The notes: generated by a model from the sequence alone, not told the origin. A DNA stretch of 64,000 bases from Algicoccus sp048820935 (GCF_048820935.1 NZ_JBMERD010000003.1:124001-188000); one strand, 5' to 3'; shown: positions 25,880-35,251, counted from the first letter of the stretch. Program-made: numbers and translations.

Positions 25880-27067
25880 ATGGAGAGTATGCGCTCAATT
25901 ATTATGCAAACGCAGCTGGGAGTGCCGTGGGTACTGACCCAGCTTTTTGTGTCTTTTTTACTAGGTCTAGCCTGGATGCTCTGGGCGTGGCATTGGCGTT
26001 CTGACGGGCACGTTCGGCCCACTTTTCAGTTCTGGTTACGCACGTTCGCATTGACTGCTTATAGCGCATTGGGTGTGGGTTTTCTGACGATGATGCTCAC
26101 GGCCATCACCTTGCCGATCTCCGTTGAACGGGTGGGCAATGTGCTTGGGCCTTGGCTGCTCTTGGTGGTTTTACTGGCATTCGTTTTAAAATCCACGAGT
26201 TTTGGGGTGATGCTTTATAGCCGTCACCGCGTTTCAAGCACTGCCTTTAATTTTAACCTTTTGGTAACGGCCATAGGGTTGACCATGATCTTATTGGCGC
26301 TGACAGTCATTCAGAGTTGGTTGCGTGTTCCTGTTGGGGCGACTTGGCTAGATGGTCAGTTTCGGGTTCACGACTGGTTTGAGATTGTTTTTAATCATCA
26401 GTTCTTTGTACAGCTGTCGGTTTTTGTTGCGCAGGTTTTGATTTTGCTCTCCTGTGCATTGCTAACGGTCTGGACTAGTCAGCGATTCAGACAGCCAGAC
26501 AATGAACCAAGCTTGGCTCACCGTTTAGCGGCTGGTCTGATCGGTCTTTTAGGTCTTCTTGTTTTGGCTTGGGGACTATTTGCCGTTGCACTTGGTCAAT
26601 GGCCAACAGGACACACGCTCATTTCGTTACTCACGCAGAGTCAGGCTCGAGTCGAATTCAGAGCAAATCTGGGTGCAGATTTGTTGCTGATGTTCAGGGT
26701 TTTAGCTTTGATTTGGTGTTGGCATTTGGCCATCTTGTGCGTCATGTTTTGGCAACTCTCAAAAAGTCGGCGCGCACAAGTTTTAATGTACCCAAGGTTT
26801 GTGGCTTTGTCGGGGTTAACAGGCCCTGTGTTGCTTGTGTTGACCTGGCTTTTTTTGCAGAGCAATCTGCGTGACGTGATGGGCACAGAAGGTTTGTCAC
26901 AGATTCAGGCCTTAGTCAGTCCGGTGGGGATGAATGAATTGTGGATCGGGTTCGTATTGAGTCTGGGCCTGGTGCTGATGATTGTGTGGGGCTGGTTTGG
27001 TTTGATTAGACATGCACTCAAAGAAGGCATTGTGCCTGTTCATCGTTCTGGGGTGAGGTTGTCATGA
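25880..27067 (+). CDS. CydA-like membrane protein lacking heme ligands
   Basis: A 395-residue protein with about nine transmembrane helices. Its order and local matches follow cytochrome bd oxidase subunit I (for example VGNVLGPWLLLVVLLAFVLK against the family VGxxFGxPLAxExLxAFFLE). Aligned by hand from memory of E. coli CydA, heme ligands His19, His186 and Met393 correspond to Gln21, Gln178 and Leu275. Glu107 corresponds to Val96. The Q-loop between His186 and Met393 is cut by about 100 residues, and GRQPW is absent. It therefore probably does not bind the three hemes or oxidise quinol as a normal bd oxidase. It overlaps the cydB-like gene by four bases (ATGA). The start may also be ATG 25889 or 25904. 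Confidence 0.75.
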   Translation: MESMRSIIMQTQLGVPWVLTQLFVSFLLGLAWMLWAWHWRSDGHVRPTFQFWLRTFALTAYSALGVGFLTMMLTAITLPISVERVGNVLGPWLLLVVLLAFVLKSTSFGVMLYSRHRVSSTAFNFNLLVTAIGLTMILLALTVIQSWLRVPVGATWLDGQFRVHDWFEIVFNHQFFVQLSVFVAQVLILLSCALLTVWTSQRFRQPDNEPSLAHRLAAGLIGLLGLLVLAWGLFAVALGQWPTGHTLISLLTQSQARVEFRANLGADLLLMFRVLALIWCWHLAILCVMFWQLSKSRRAQVLMYPRFVALSGLTGPVLLVLTWLFLQSNLRDVMGTEGLSQIQALVSPVGMNELWIGFVLSLGLVLMIVWGWFGLIRHALKEGIVPVHRSGVRLS

Positions 27068-28104
27068 TTGGGACACTAGCCGCTTCGATGGGGTTGGCTG
27101 CCACAGATCCGATGTTCTGGATGCCACTGATGCTGTTTGCATTTGTGATGTTTTTGCTGGCCGGACTCGTGGTGCTCGATGGTTTTGATGTGGGGTGTGG
27201 TTTGCTGCTCCCTTGGAGTCGCGAAGCGTCGCGCGCACGACTTTTGGATGCCTTGACTGGATGGCGTGCACCCAATGAAGCATGGGCTTTATTGCTGTTC
27301 GGGGTGTTTATTGCGGGCTTCCCCTTGGGTTGGGTACCGGTCTTCGATGGTCTGTTCCTGCCGATCTTGTTGTTTATGACAGGCGCTATCTTACGCAGTG
27401 TTGCCTTTGAGTTTCGCGCCCGTGCCAGCATGAGTGCGCAGACGCACTGGAATCGAGTGTACGGCTTGGGCGCATACGCCAGTGCTGCAGGTTTGGGTTT
27501 GTGGCTCGTGCATTACGCACACATTAGTGACAGTGGTGTCCATGGCTGGTTGTTTAATGCATTGGTCATCTTTGGTGTCGGCGCAAACTGCGTTTTGTTG
27601 GCCAGTTGCTGGGTGCTGACTTGGGGAACAGATTCGGAGCGCAAGCAAGCAGCAAATCGCGGTTTGATGGTGATTCGCTGGGTGGCTGCTGCTTTGATTG
27701 CCGTGTCTTTGGTGTTGATGCTTTCGAGTCCCGGTATCTACTATCGATGGATCCACGGCACGATTGGAGTGACTAAGCTCTTTGTTTGGTGGCTATGGCT
27801 CTTGGGCTTGTTTGTGGCACTGGAATTAACCTTGCGTCGTTCTCGTGAAACCAACCAACCGGTGAGAAGTTTGCCGCTCTTTCTGGCAGCGTTGATCAGT
27901 GTGTCTTTTTTACTCGGTCTGGCATTTAGTTATTTTCCGTATCTGGTGCTTGACGAGTTCACTGTCTGGGATGCGGCGGCTGCCCGTGAGTCTTTGCGCT
28001 GGGTGATTGCGGGACTGGTGGTGATCACGCCGATCTTGTTGGTTTCGAACGTGCTCGGTTATGTGCGCTTGTTTAGACCCCGTAGTGTGCGCGAAACCAC
28101 ATGA
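27064..28104 (+). CDS. CydB-like subunit II of a bd oxidase-like complex
   Basis: A 346-residue protein with eight or nine transmembrane helices. The CydB family N-terminal region is clear: LAGLVVLDGFDVGCGLLLPW, then a divergent APNEAWALLLFGVFIAGFPL (usually DGNEVW...FAAFP), then FMTGAILRSVAFEFR. The C-terminal SYFPYLVLDEFTVWDAAAA is also typical. CydB normally packs against CydA to form the oxidase. Here its partner lacks heme ligands, so the pair may be a membrane complex with another task. It overlaps the cydA-like gene upstream and recQ downstream by four bases each. Confidence 0.82.
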   Translation: MIGTLAASMGLAATDPMFWMPLMLFAFVMFLLAGLVVLDGFDVGCGLLLPWSREASRARLLDALTGWRAPNEAWALLLFGVFIAGFPLGWVPVFDGLFLPILLFMTGAILRSVAFEFRARASMSAQTHWNRVYGLGAYASAAGLGLWLVHYAHISDSGVHGWLFNALVIFGVGANCVLLASCWVLTWGTDSERKQAANRGLMVIRWVAAALIAVSLVLMLSSPGIYYRWIHGTIGVTKLFVWWLWLLGLFVALELTLRRSRETNQPVRSLPLFLAALISVSFLLGLAFSYFPYLVLDEFTVWDAAAARESLRWVIAGLVVITPILLVSNVLGYVRLFRPRSVRETT

Positions 28105-29678
28105 CCGAAATGCCATTGCTCACAAGCCTGCAAGAACAGGCTGCTCAGGTATTGTCTGAGGTTTTTGGATTCGATCATTTCCGATCGTCGCAAGCCGATG
28201 TCATCGCCCACGTCTTGGGCGGTCAGGATGCCTTGGTGTTGATGCCCACAGGTGGTGGAAAATCACTTTGCTATCAGGTGCCTGCGCTTGTTTTGCCGCA
28301 TGTGACGGTGGTGGTGAGTCCATTGATTGCTTTGATGCGTCAGCAAGTTGCTGATTTGCGTGCATTGGGTGTAGCTGCGGCCAGTCTGGACTCCACGCAA
28401 AGTGCTGACCAGAATCGGCAAACTGAACAAGCGCTGCGATCTGGTGAAATTAAGTTGTTGTACGTGTCGCCAGAACGTTTGCTGTTAGAGCGCACGTTGC
28501 GCTTATTGTCTGAAGTCAAGATTTCATTGTTTGCGATTGATGAAGCCCACTGCGTGTCGCAATGGGGTCATGATTTTCGGCCTGAGTATCAACAGCTGGC
28601 GGTTTTGGCGCAACGCTGGCCACAAGTTGCCTGTATTGCACTGACAGCCACCGCAACGCCTAAAACTGCGCAGGATATTTTGCAGGGACTAGCATTGCCT
28701 GAAGCGCAGGTGTTTCAGGCAAGTCATGATCGACCTAATATCTATTACGAAATCGTGGTGCGTGATCACTTGCGCACGCAACTGGTGCAGTTTATTCGTC
28801 AACAACAAGCGCGTTTTGGGGTGGAGGCATCGGGCATTGTGTACTGTGCATCACGTGCCCGAGTTGAGCGAATTACGCAATGGCTAGAACAAGCAGGGAT
28901 TCGTGCGCAGGCCTATCACGCGGGTTTGGATGCTCAGCAGCGCATTGAGCGCGAGCGAGCTTTTTTGACGGGTGATGTGCCTGTCATGGTGGCGACTGTG
29001 GCTTTTGGGATGGGGATCGACAAACCCGATGTGCGCTTTGTGGCGCATACCGATGTGCCCCGCTCAATGGAAGCCTATTTTCAGGAAACAGGGCGAGCAG
29101 GTCGTGATGGACAACCGAGTCATGCTTGGATGCTGTGGGGGCTGGAAGATGCCACACGCTTAAATCACGTCTGGCCGACTCAGGATCCTGGCTTTAGAGT
29201 CGCTCAGGCTCAAGCTGCGGGTCAAGCGATGTTGGCGCTGTGTGCGCGCTCTGAATGCCGTGTGCAGGCATTGCTAGCGCATTTTGATGAGCAGATTCAG
29301 CACTGTGGGCATTGTGACCGGTGTTTATCACTCGATCAGTCAATTGAGGTCACGATCTATGCACGTATGGTTTTGTCAGCGATCTACCGATTGTGGCGCG
29401 AACGTGGTGAGCGCTTTGGGGCTGGTCACATTAGTGACATTTTGCAAGGTCGATTCACAGCACGTGTGAAAGCCTTGCAACATGACACGCTGACAGTGTT
29501 TGGAGTGGGTCGAGATCTCAAAGCCACCCAATGGCGTCGTCTGATGCTCACCATGGTGGGGCGTGGTGACTTGGTAATGGACGATGAGGGTTATCGCACA
29601 CTCGCAATGACGGATCAAGGGGTGCGTTTACTCAAAGGCGAATCTCAGTTCTGGATGCAACAGCGCGACCTGTCTTAA
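28101..29678 (+). CDS. recQ: RecQ-family ATP-dependent DNA helicase
   Basis: A 525-residue SF2 helicase that unwinds DNA 3' to 5' in recombination repair. It shows FRSSQADVI (motif 0), MPTGGGKS (Walker A near residue 51), DEAHCVSQWGHDFR (near 147), TATATPKT and ETGRAGRDG. A four-Cys zinc site (CARSEC...CGHCDRC, about 375-415) and an RQC winged helix up to the end follow. It is shorter than the roughly 610-residue E. coli protein, and no C-terminal HRDC domain is visible. It is coupled to the cydB-like gene by ATGA and converges on ruvB with a 4-base overlap. Confidence 0.9.
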   Translation: MTEMPLLTSLQEQAAQVLSEVFGFDHFRSSQADVIAHVLGGQDALVLMPTGGGKSLCYQVPALVLPHVTVVVSPLIALMRQQVADLRALGVAAASLDSTQSADQNRQTEQALRSGEIKLLYVSPERLLLERTLRLLSEVKISLFAIDEAHCVSQWGHDFRPEYQQLAVLAQRWPQVACIALTATATPKTAQDILQGLALPEAQVFQASHDRPNIYYEIVVRDHLRTQLVQFIRQQQARFGVEASGIVYCASRARVERITQWLEQAGIRAQAYHAGLDAQQRIERERAFLTGDVPVMVATVAFGMGIDKPDVRFVAHTDVPRSMEAYFQETGRAGRDGQPSHAWMLWGLEDATRLNHVWPTQDPGFRVAQAQAAGQAMLALCARSECRVQALLAHFDEQIQHCGHCDRCLSLDQSIEVTIYARMVLSAIYRLWRERGERFGAGHISDILQGRFTARVKALQHDTLTVFGVGRDLKATQWRRLMLTMVGRGDLVMDDEGYRTLAMTDQGVRLLKGESQFWMQQRDLS

Positions 29679-30736
29679 AAAAGCTCTGAGACGTCGGTTT
29701 TTGGGCCACCTGATAAGCCCAGATGTAACCAAGTCGTTTGAGTCGCAATCCGTCCTCGCGGTGTACGTTGCAACAACCCATTCTGAATCAGATAAGGCTC
29801 AATCACATCTTCGATGGTGTCTCGGTCTTCACCGATGGCGGCTGCTAGACTGTCTACTCCCACGGGACCACCATCAAACTTTAAAACAATCGCTTCGAGT
29901 AATTTGCGGTCCATTAGGTCTAGGCCTTTGTGGTCCACATCCAGCATGCACAAGGCTTGATTGGCAATGTCAGCCGTGATTAAACCGTCAGCACGGACTT
30001 GTGCGTAGTCACGCACACGCCGCAAGAGTCGGTTGGCAATTCGAGGTGTGCCGCGGGATCGACGGGCGATTTCACGCGCGCCATCTTCGCTCGCGTCGGC
30101 CTGAAGCAGAGCTGCACTGCGTTTGACGATGTGGGTCAGTTCATCGTGTGTGTAAAAGTCCAGTCGGGACACAATGCCGAATCGGTCACGCAATGGATTG
30201 GTGAGCATGCCAGCGCGTGTCGTCGCACCGACCAAAGTAAAAGGTTGTAGATCGAGTTTGACGCTGCGTGCGGCAGGGCCTTCACCGATCAGAATGTCAA
30301 TCTGAAAATCCTCTAATGCGGGATACAAGATTTCTTCGACAACAGGCGATAAACGGTGGATCTCATCAATAAAGAGAACGTCATTGCGCTCCAGATTGGT
30401 GAGTAAAGCCGCCAGATCACCCGGGCGCTCTAAGATAGGCCCTGAGGTTTGACGCAGATTGACACCCATTTCATAGGCCACGATGTGCGCCAGTGTTGTT
30501 TTTCCTAGCCCAGGAGGGCCGAATAACAACACATGGTCAAGCGATTCTTCGCGTGCGCGAGCTGCTTCGATAAAAATTTGTAATTGTTCACGTACCGCTT
30601 GTTGGCCGACATACTCATCTAAAGCCTTGGGGCGCAAGGCGCGTTCGATGGAAGCCTCGTTGTTAGAAACGGGGGCCGGACTGACAATTCGGGGTTGTGA
30701 ATCGTGACTACTTAGGTTGTCGGATTGTATGCTCAT
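29675..30736 (-). CDS. ruvB: Holliday junction branch migration ATPase RuvB
   Basis: About 353 residues. An AAA+ domain has LFGPPGLGKTTLA (Walker A), LFIDEIHRL (Walker B) and a sensor 1 region with GATTRAG. The small lid domain follows, then a winged-helix DNA-binding end (QNGLLQRTPRGR). RuvB hexamers pump DNA at Holliday junctions with RuvA. Here ruvB stands apart from ruvC-ruvA, which lie 1.8 kb further on the same strand. ATG 30736 is chosen over an in-frame TTG at 30751. Confidence 0.95.
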   Translation of the reverse strand: MSIQSDNLSSHDSQPRIVSPAPVSNNEASIERALRPKALDEYVGQQAVREQLQIFIEAARAREESLDHVLLFGPPGLGKTTLAHIVAYEMGVNLRQTSGPILERPGDLAALLTNLERNDVLFIDEIHRLSPVVEEILYPALEDFQIDILIGEGPAARSVKLDLQPFTLVGATTRAGMLTNPLRDRFGIVSRLDFYTHDELTHIVKRSAALLQADASEDGAREIARRSRGTPRIANRLLRRVRDYAQVRADGLITADIANQALCMLDVDHKGLDLMDRKLLEAIVLKFDGGPVGVDSLAAAIGEDRDTIEDVIEPYLIQNGLLQRTPRGRIATQTTWLHLGLSGGPKTDVSELF

Positions 30737-30840
30737 GATCAAAACGCGCAAGAAGATGCGAACAATCGTACACTACACAAACAAATAAGTCGTCAGTATC
30801 CAAGTGGGATCTGGCTTGTACGAATTATTGGATGGTGATT

Positions 30841-31839
30841 ATGACAGATTCACAGAGTTTGAAAGTGCCGACCTTTGCGGATGTGGCACGCGCTGCGCAA
30901 ACGATACGCAGTGTGGTTCACAAGACTCCAGTCTTGCAAAGTCGGGACATTAACCAGCGTGTCGGTGCGCAGGTTTTCTTTAAGGTCGAAGCGTTTCAGC
31001 GCACAGGTGCCTTTAAAATCCGTGGCGCGTATAATGCACTGGCCAACCTAAATGCAGATCAGCGCCGTCGAGGTGTCGTGACGTATTCATCTGGCAACCA
31101 CGCGCAAGCGGTGGGGCTCGCAAGTCAACTGGTGGGCGTACAAGCCACCGTTATCATGCCAGAAGACGCACCCCCTTTAAAACGGATGGCCACCGAAGGT
31201 TATGGTGCCAAAATCGTGACTTATAAGCGTGATACAGAAGATCGCGAAGCGATTGCCCGTGAGATCGCTGCGCAAACTGGTGCCACGATTATCCCGCCCT
31301 ATGACCATCCGATGGTGATGGCTGGACAAGGCACAACAGCTTTAGAAATGATTGAGAAAGTCGGCCATCTGGACGCACTGATCACTCCGCTGGGCGGTGG
31401 TGGTTTGTTGTCAGGTTGCGCCATTGCCGCTAAGACTTTGTCACCAGACTGCAAAGTCTATGGTGTTGAGCCTGAAGCAGGTAACGACGTACAGCAATCA
31501 TTTAAGGCAGGCTATCGAATTCATATCGCGCCTCCACGTTCAATTGCTGACGGTGCACTCACGACGTCTGTGGGTGAGTTGCCGTTTGCCGTGATTCAGA
31601 GTCATGTGTCAGATATTTTTACTGTGACTGATGAACAACTGATTGAAACGATGCGCTGGTTTGCACATCGCCTCAAGGTCGTGATTGAGCCTACGGGTGC
31701 GTTGGCGACAGCTGCACTGCTCAATGGTCTGGTGCCCTTGAAACCAGGCAGCCGTGTCGGTGTGGTGGTGAGTGGTGGGAACGTGGATCTGACATCTTAC
31801 GGCCCATGGATTGCACAACCGTCAGAAGGCATCATCTGA
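30841..31839 (+). CDS. Threonine/serine dehydratase, PLP fold type II
   Basis: About 332 residues. It shows the PLP lysine in TGAFKIRGAYNAL (near 57), the substrate loop YSSGNHAQAVGLA, the phosphate-binding GGGGLLSGCA and a C-terminal VVVSGGNVDL. There is no ACT-like regulatory domain, so it resembles catabolic threonine dehydratase (TdcB) or serine racemase-type enzymes rather than the biosynthetic IlvA. It deaminates Thr or Ser to the 2-oxo acid and ammonia; substrate preference is unknown. GGATGG lies before ATG 30841; an upstream in-frame ATG at 30832 is possible. Divergent from ruvB. Confidence 0.85.
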   Translation: MTDSQSLKVPTFADVARAAQTIRSVVHKTPVLQSRDINQRVGAQVFFKVEAFQRTGAFKIRGAYNALANLNADQRRRGVVTYSSGNHAQAVGLASQLVGVQATVIMPEDAPPLKRMATEGYGAKIVTYKRDTEDREAIAREIAAQTGATIIPPYDHPMVMAGQGTTALEMIEKVGHLDALITPLGGGGLLSGCAIAAKTLSPDCKVYGVEPEAGNDVQQSFKAGYRIHIAPPRSIADGALTTSVGELPFAVIQSHVSDIFTVTDEQLIETMRWFAHRLKVVIEPTGALATAALLNGLVPLKPGSRVGVVVSGGNVDLTSYGPWIAQPSEGII

Positions 31840-31948
31840 TTGTCATAAAGACGGCATGATGATTCAAAACAAGGTGTGATTGAACACATACAGGCTGTTG
31901 AGGTGAGACGGCCTGTGTCCTTGTGTATAAATTTGGAGGAGAAACTAG

Positions 31949-32485
31949 ATGGCACGTATTCCTTATGCAGACCTGACACAACCCGAAGTTCAACCTTTGG
32001 TTGAGCGTTTTATTGCTGAACGTGGTGAGGTATTACATCTGTACCAGATGTTATTGCACAGCCCACCAGTGGCTGCAGGTTGGTTAACGTATCTGACGGC
32101 TATTCGCCAGCAATGCCAACTTTCAGCGGCTTTGCGAGAGCTTGTGATTATGCGAGTTGCCTTGATCAATGGGGCGCCTTACGAAGCCGATCAACATCGA
32201 CCCATTGCACTTAAAGAAGGAGTGACTGAAGCGCAACTGAATGCGCTCGATGATTGGCAAGCAAATCGCGATGTTTACGATGACACGCAACTGGCTGTAT
32301 TGGCCTATACCGATGCGATGACGCGTGATATCCAAGTGCCTAAAGACGTCGCAAAAGCGGTTCGAGACATCTTTGACCACCAGCAGCTTGTGGAGCTCAC
32401 AGCCACCGTGGCAGCCTACAACATGGTGTCCCGCTTCTTAGAAGCCATGGGGATTCACTCAGACGATGAGCGCGAAGACGTTTAA
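31949..32485 (+). CDS. Carboxymuconolactone decarboxylase family protein
   Basis: A 178-residue all-helical protein of the CMD/AhpD superfamily. The core reads LRELVIMRVALINGAPYEADQH, then an EGVTEAQLNAL turn. The CxxC of AhpD-type peroxidases is absent, so an alkylhydroperoxidase role is unlikely; the Glu/His pattern resembles gamma-CMD-like proteins of unknown substrate. A strong GGAGGAG site precedes the ATG. An imperfect ACAGGC/GCCTGT inverted repeat (31890-31895 and 31911-31916) lies in its leader. Confidence 0.82.
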   Translation: MARIPYADLTQPEVQPLVERFIAERGEVLHLYQMLLHSPPVAAGWLTYLTAIRQQCQLSAALRELVIMRVALINGAPYEADQHRPIALKEGVTEAQLNALDDWQANRDVYDDTQLAVLAYTDAMTRDIQVPKDVAKAVRDIFDHQQLVELTATVAAYNMVSRFLEAMGIHSDDEREDV

Positions 32486-32494
32486 AGTCGCGCT

Positions 32495-33073
32495 CTAGCG
32501 GTTCATTTGTTTTAAGACCTGCCGGATCCCTTCGGTGACATCGATACCTTCTGGCAGGTGTTTGATGGCTTTGGCCGATTCTTTTTCTGAATAGCCCAGC
32601 GCCATAAGCGCTGCCTGCACTTCTAATTGTGCGGGCAGTGTCGCATTCACAATGCCAGTTGTTTCATCAGGCTGTCCCAGTTTGCCCTTGAGCTCAAGTA
32701 ACAGACGTTGAGCGGTTTTTTTACCAATACCGGGGACTCGAACGAGCAGATCGGCTTGCTGCGTTTGAATGGCCAGTGCCAGCTCAGAGACGGACAGACC
32801 GGACAGCACAGCCAGTGCAATTTTTGCACCAATGCCTGTCACTTTGATCAACTCTCGGAATGTGTTGCGTTCTTCTGCCGTGGCAAATCCGTACAGAAGC
32901 TGAGCATCTTCGCGCACGACCATGTGGATGAGAAGGGTGACGGTATCACCCACCTGTGGCAGATTACAAAACGTGCTCATCGGCACATCGACTTCGTAAC
33001 CAATGCCCTGCACATCGATGCCGATACGTGGCGGAGATTTTTCATAAAGCTGACCGACCAAGCGTCCAATCAT
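32495..33073 (-). CDS. ruvA: Holliday junction DNA-binding protein RuvA
   Basis: A 192-residue protein. It has an N-terminal OB-fold (MIGRLVGQLYEKSPP, GIGYEVDVPMST), a central helix-hairpin-helix pair (FRELIKVTGIGAKIALAVLS and LVRVPGIGKKTAQRLLLEL) and a C-terminal RuvB-contact domain (VQAALMALGYSEKESAKAIK). RuvA tetramers hold the four-way junction and load RuvB. Its ATG overlaps the ruvC stop (ATGA). Its end lies 10 bases from the convergent CMD-family gene. Confidence 0.95.
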   Translation of the reverse strand: MIGRLVGQLYEKSPPRIGIDVQGIGYEVDVPMSTFCNLPQVGDTVTLLIHMVVREDAQLLYGFATAEERNTFRELIKVTGIGAKIALAVLSGLSVSELALAIQTQQADLLVRVPGIGKKTAQRLLLELKGKLGQPDETTGIVNATLPAQLEVQAALMALGYSEKESAKAIKHLPEGIDVTEGIRQVLKQMNR

Positions 33074-33651
33074 GATTCCTGAGTTCCTGGTAAATGAGTG
33101 AGTCGCAGACGCGAAGCCCGTGTGCTACTGCGTCCGGATCGAGTGTTGCGCTGGGACCAACCGAGTTTTTCAAGATGACCCAGCATAGCGCCTGTGTGTG
33201 CATGGCAAATCGCACAAGCCAGTGCGTCAGCAGGATCAGACGGGGGAGCAGACGTTAAACGCAGCAGGCGCTGCACCATTTCTTGAACCTGCTCTTTGCC
33301 AGCTTTGCCGTAGCCTACAACGGATTTTTTAACTTGCAGGGCCGTGTATTCATGAACGTCTAGACCGCTGTCGGCTAAAGCACATAAAGCGGCACCTCGT
33401 GCTTGTCCGAGCAAGAGCGTGGATTGAGGGTTGGCATTCACAAATACAATTTCTAGCGCAGCCAGGTCGGGTTTGGTGTCCTGTACGACCTGTCTGAGCC
33501 CGTCTAGAATGATTTTGAGGCGCTGGGCAAGGGCAGCCTGTGGGTCAATGACGATCGTGCCACTGGCAACGTATTTCAGTGCCTGACCCTGAACATCGAT
33601 CACACCAAAACCTGTGCGACGTAGCCCAGGATCGACACCGAGAATTCGCAT
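33070..33651 (-). CDS. ruvC: Crossover junction endodeoxyribonuclease RuvC
   Basis: A 193-residue resolvase. The RNase H-like core begins MRILGVDPGLRRTGFGV (catalytic Asp7), has ALEIVFVN (catalytic Glu) and ends with SDPADALACAICH (catalytic Asp pair). It cuts Holliday junctions symmetrically with RuvAB. It starts 7 bases after purH and overlaps ruvA by four, so purH-ruvC-ruvA are one unit. A basic C-terminal tail of about 25 residues extends past the fold. Confidence 0.95.
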   Translation of the reverse strand: MRILGVDPGLRRTGFGVIDVQGQALKYVASGTIVIDPQAALAQRLKIILDGLRQVVQDTKPDLAALEIVFVNANPQSTLLLGQARGAALCALADSGLDVHEYTALQVKKSVVGYGKAGKEQVQEMVQRLLRLTSAPPSDPADALACAICHAHTGAMLGHLEKLGWSQRNTRSGRSSTRASRLRLTHLPGTQES

Positions 33652-33658
33652 GATGATC

Positions 33659-35251
33659 TTAGTGACGGAAGTGACGCATGCCTGTGAGCACCATCACAAC
33701 GCCACGCTCATTGGCAGCGGAAATGACTTCTTCATCGCGAACACTGCCACCAGGCTGGATGACGCATGTAGCACCGGCGTCCACGACCACATCAAGACCA
33801 TCGCGAAATGGGAAGAATGCGTCAGATGCCACTGCACTGCCTTGAAGTGATAGGCCTGCGTTTTGCGCTTTGATACTGGCAATTCGAGCTGAGTCAACGC
33901 GACTCATTTGCCCAGCACCAACCCCCATTGTCATGCCGTCTGCAGCAAATACGATGGCATTGGATTTGACATACTTCGCCACATGCCAAGCAAACAACAT
34001 GTCATTCATTTGCTGTTCTGTGGGTTGCAGTGATGTGACAACTTGTAGTCCTTCGGGGGCCAAAAGACCTGTGTCTGGTGTTTGAACTAACCAGCCGCCA
34101 CCCACACGGCAGACTTCAAACTGATTGTCTCCGGTTCCGAGTGGAATTTCGAGTACACGCACATTTTTCTTTTGCGCGAGAATGCTTAGAGCAGCGCCAT
34201 CAAACCCTGGCGCGATTAATACCTCTAGGAATTGTTCGCTGACTGCTTGTGCGGTGGCTGCATCGAGCGGACGGTTAAACGCGATAATGCCGCCAAATGC
34301 CGATGTGGGATCTGTTTTAAAGGCTTTTTGATAGGCCTCGAGTGTGTTGTCACCAACAGCGACACCACATGGATTGGCATGCTTAATGATGACGCAGGCG
34401 GTGCGGTCCATGTGACGCACACATTCCCAAGCGGCATTCGCATCGGCAATGTTGTTGTAGGAAAGTCCTTTACCTTGAACTTGACGCAGATTGGCCAGTA
34501 AACCTACCCCTACCACAGGATCTTTGTAAAAAGCGGCCGATTGTTGTGGGTTTTCACCATAGCGCAAGGTTTGGTTACGATGCAGCTGTAAGGACAACAC
34601 TTGTGGCCAAGGATCGCGTTGAGCGACCGCTTTGGGATCGGGTTCGGTGTGTTCTAAACTACTCAAAAAGCTGGCGATTGCGCCGTCATAAGCCGCGGTG
34701 TGAGTAAAGACTTTCAAAGCCAAAGCAAGGCGCAAACCGTAACTGGTTTGACCATGGTTTTGATCCATTTCCAGTAAGACTTTGTTGTAGTCTGTCGGAT
34801 CAGTGACGACGGTGACACCACCTTGTGCGGTGCCATGGTTTTTAGCAGCTGCACGCAGCATGGCTGGTCCGCCAATGTCAATGTTCTCAATGGCATCTTC
34901 TAAGGTGCATGCCGCATTGGCAACAGTTTGCGTAAAGGGATACAGATTCACCACCAGAAGGTCAATGCGATCAATGTCGTGGTCTGACAAAGTCTTCATG
35001 TGTCCATCATCATCGCGTCGGGCTAATAAGCCAGCGTGAATGCGAGGGTGTAGGGTCTTGACGCGCCCGTCCAAGATTTCAGGAGAGCCTGTGTGAGTGG
35101 CGACTTCTGTGACTGGCAAGCCAGCTTCTGCCAGCAACTTGGCAGTGCCGCCAGTCGAAAGGAGTCTGACCTGACGGGCATGCAGTGCGCGGGCAAATTC
35201 GACGATACCCGCTTTATCGGAGACGGAGAGGAGGGCGGTCTGGATTTTCAT
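33659..35251 (-). CDS. purH: Bifunctional AICAR transformylase/IMP cyclohydrolase PurH
   Basis: A 530-residue enzyme for the last two steps of de novo IMP synthesis. The N-terminal MGS-like cyclohydrolase domain (about 1-145) opens ALLSVSDKAGIVEFA and has LLSTGGTAKLL and RVKTLHPRIHAGLLARR. The C-terminal transformylase domain carries the conserved KHANPCGVA, with the catalytic Lys and His, and QMSRVDSARIA. It follows fis by 39 bases and precedes ruvC by 7. The Burkholderiales arrangement dusB-fis-purH-ruvC is recognisable. Confidence 0.96.
   Translation of the reverse strand: MKIQTALLSVSDKAGIVEFARALHARQVRLLSTGGTAKLLAEAGLPVTEVATHTGSPEILDGRVKTLHPRIHAGLLARRDDDGHMKTLSDHDIDRIDLLVVNLYPFTQTVANAACTLEDAIENIDIGGPAMLRAAAKNHGTAQGGVTVVTDPTDYNKVLLEMDQNHGQTSYGLRLALALKVFTHTAAYDGAIASFLSSLEHTEPDPKAVAQRDPWPQVLSLQLHRNQTLRYGENPQQSAAFYKDPVVGVGLLANLRQVQGKGLSYNNIADANAAWECVRHMDRTACVIIKHANPCGVAVGDNTLEAYQKAFKTDPTSAFGGIIAFNRPLDAATAQAVSEQFLEVLIAPGFDGAALSILAQKKNVRVLEIPLGTGDNQFEVCRVGGGWLVQTPDTGLLAPEGLQVVTSLQPTEQQMNDMLFAWHVAKYVKSNAIVFAADGMTMGVGAGQMSRVDSARIASIKAQNAGLSLQGSAVASDAFFPFRDGLDVVVDAGATCVIQPGGSVRDEEVISAANERGVVMVLTGMRHFRH

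Noticed and set aside
31890..31916. ACAGGC/GCCTGT inverted repeat before the CMD-family gene as a riboswitch or terminator
   Set aside because: Only six base pairs, no T-run and no known riboswitch core; it is too weak to list as a separate feature.
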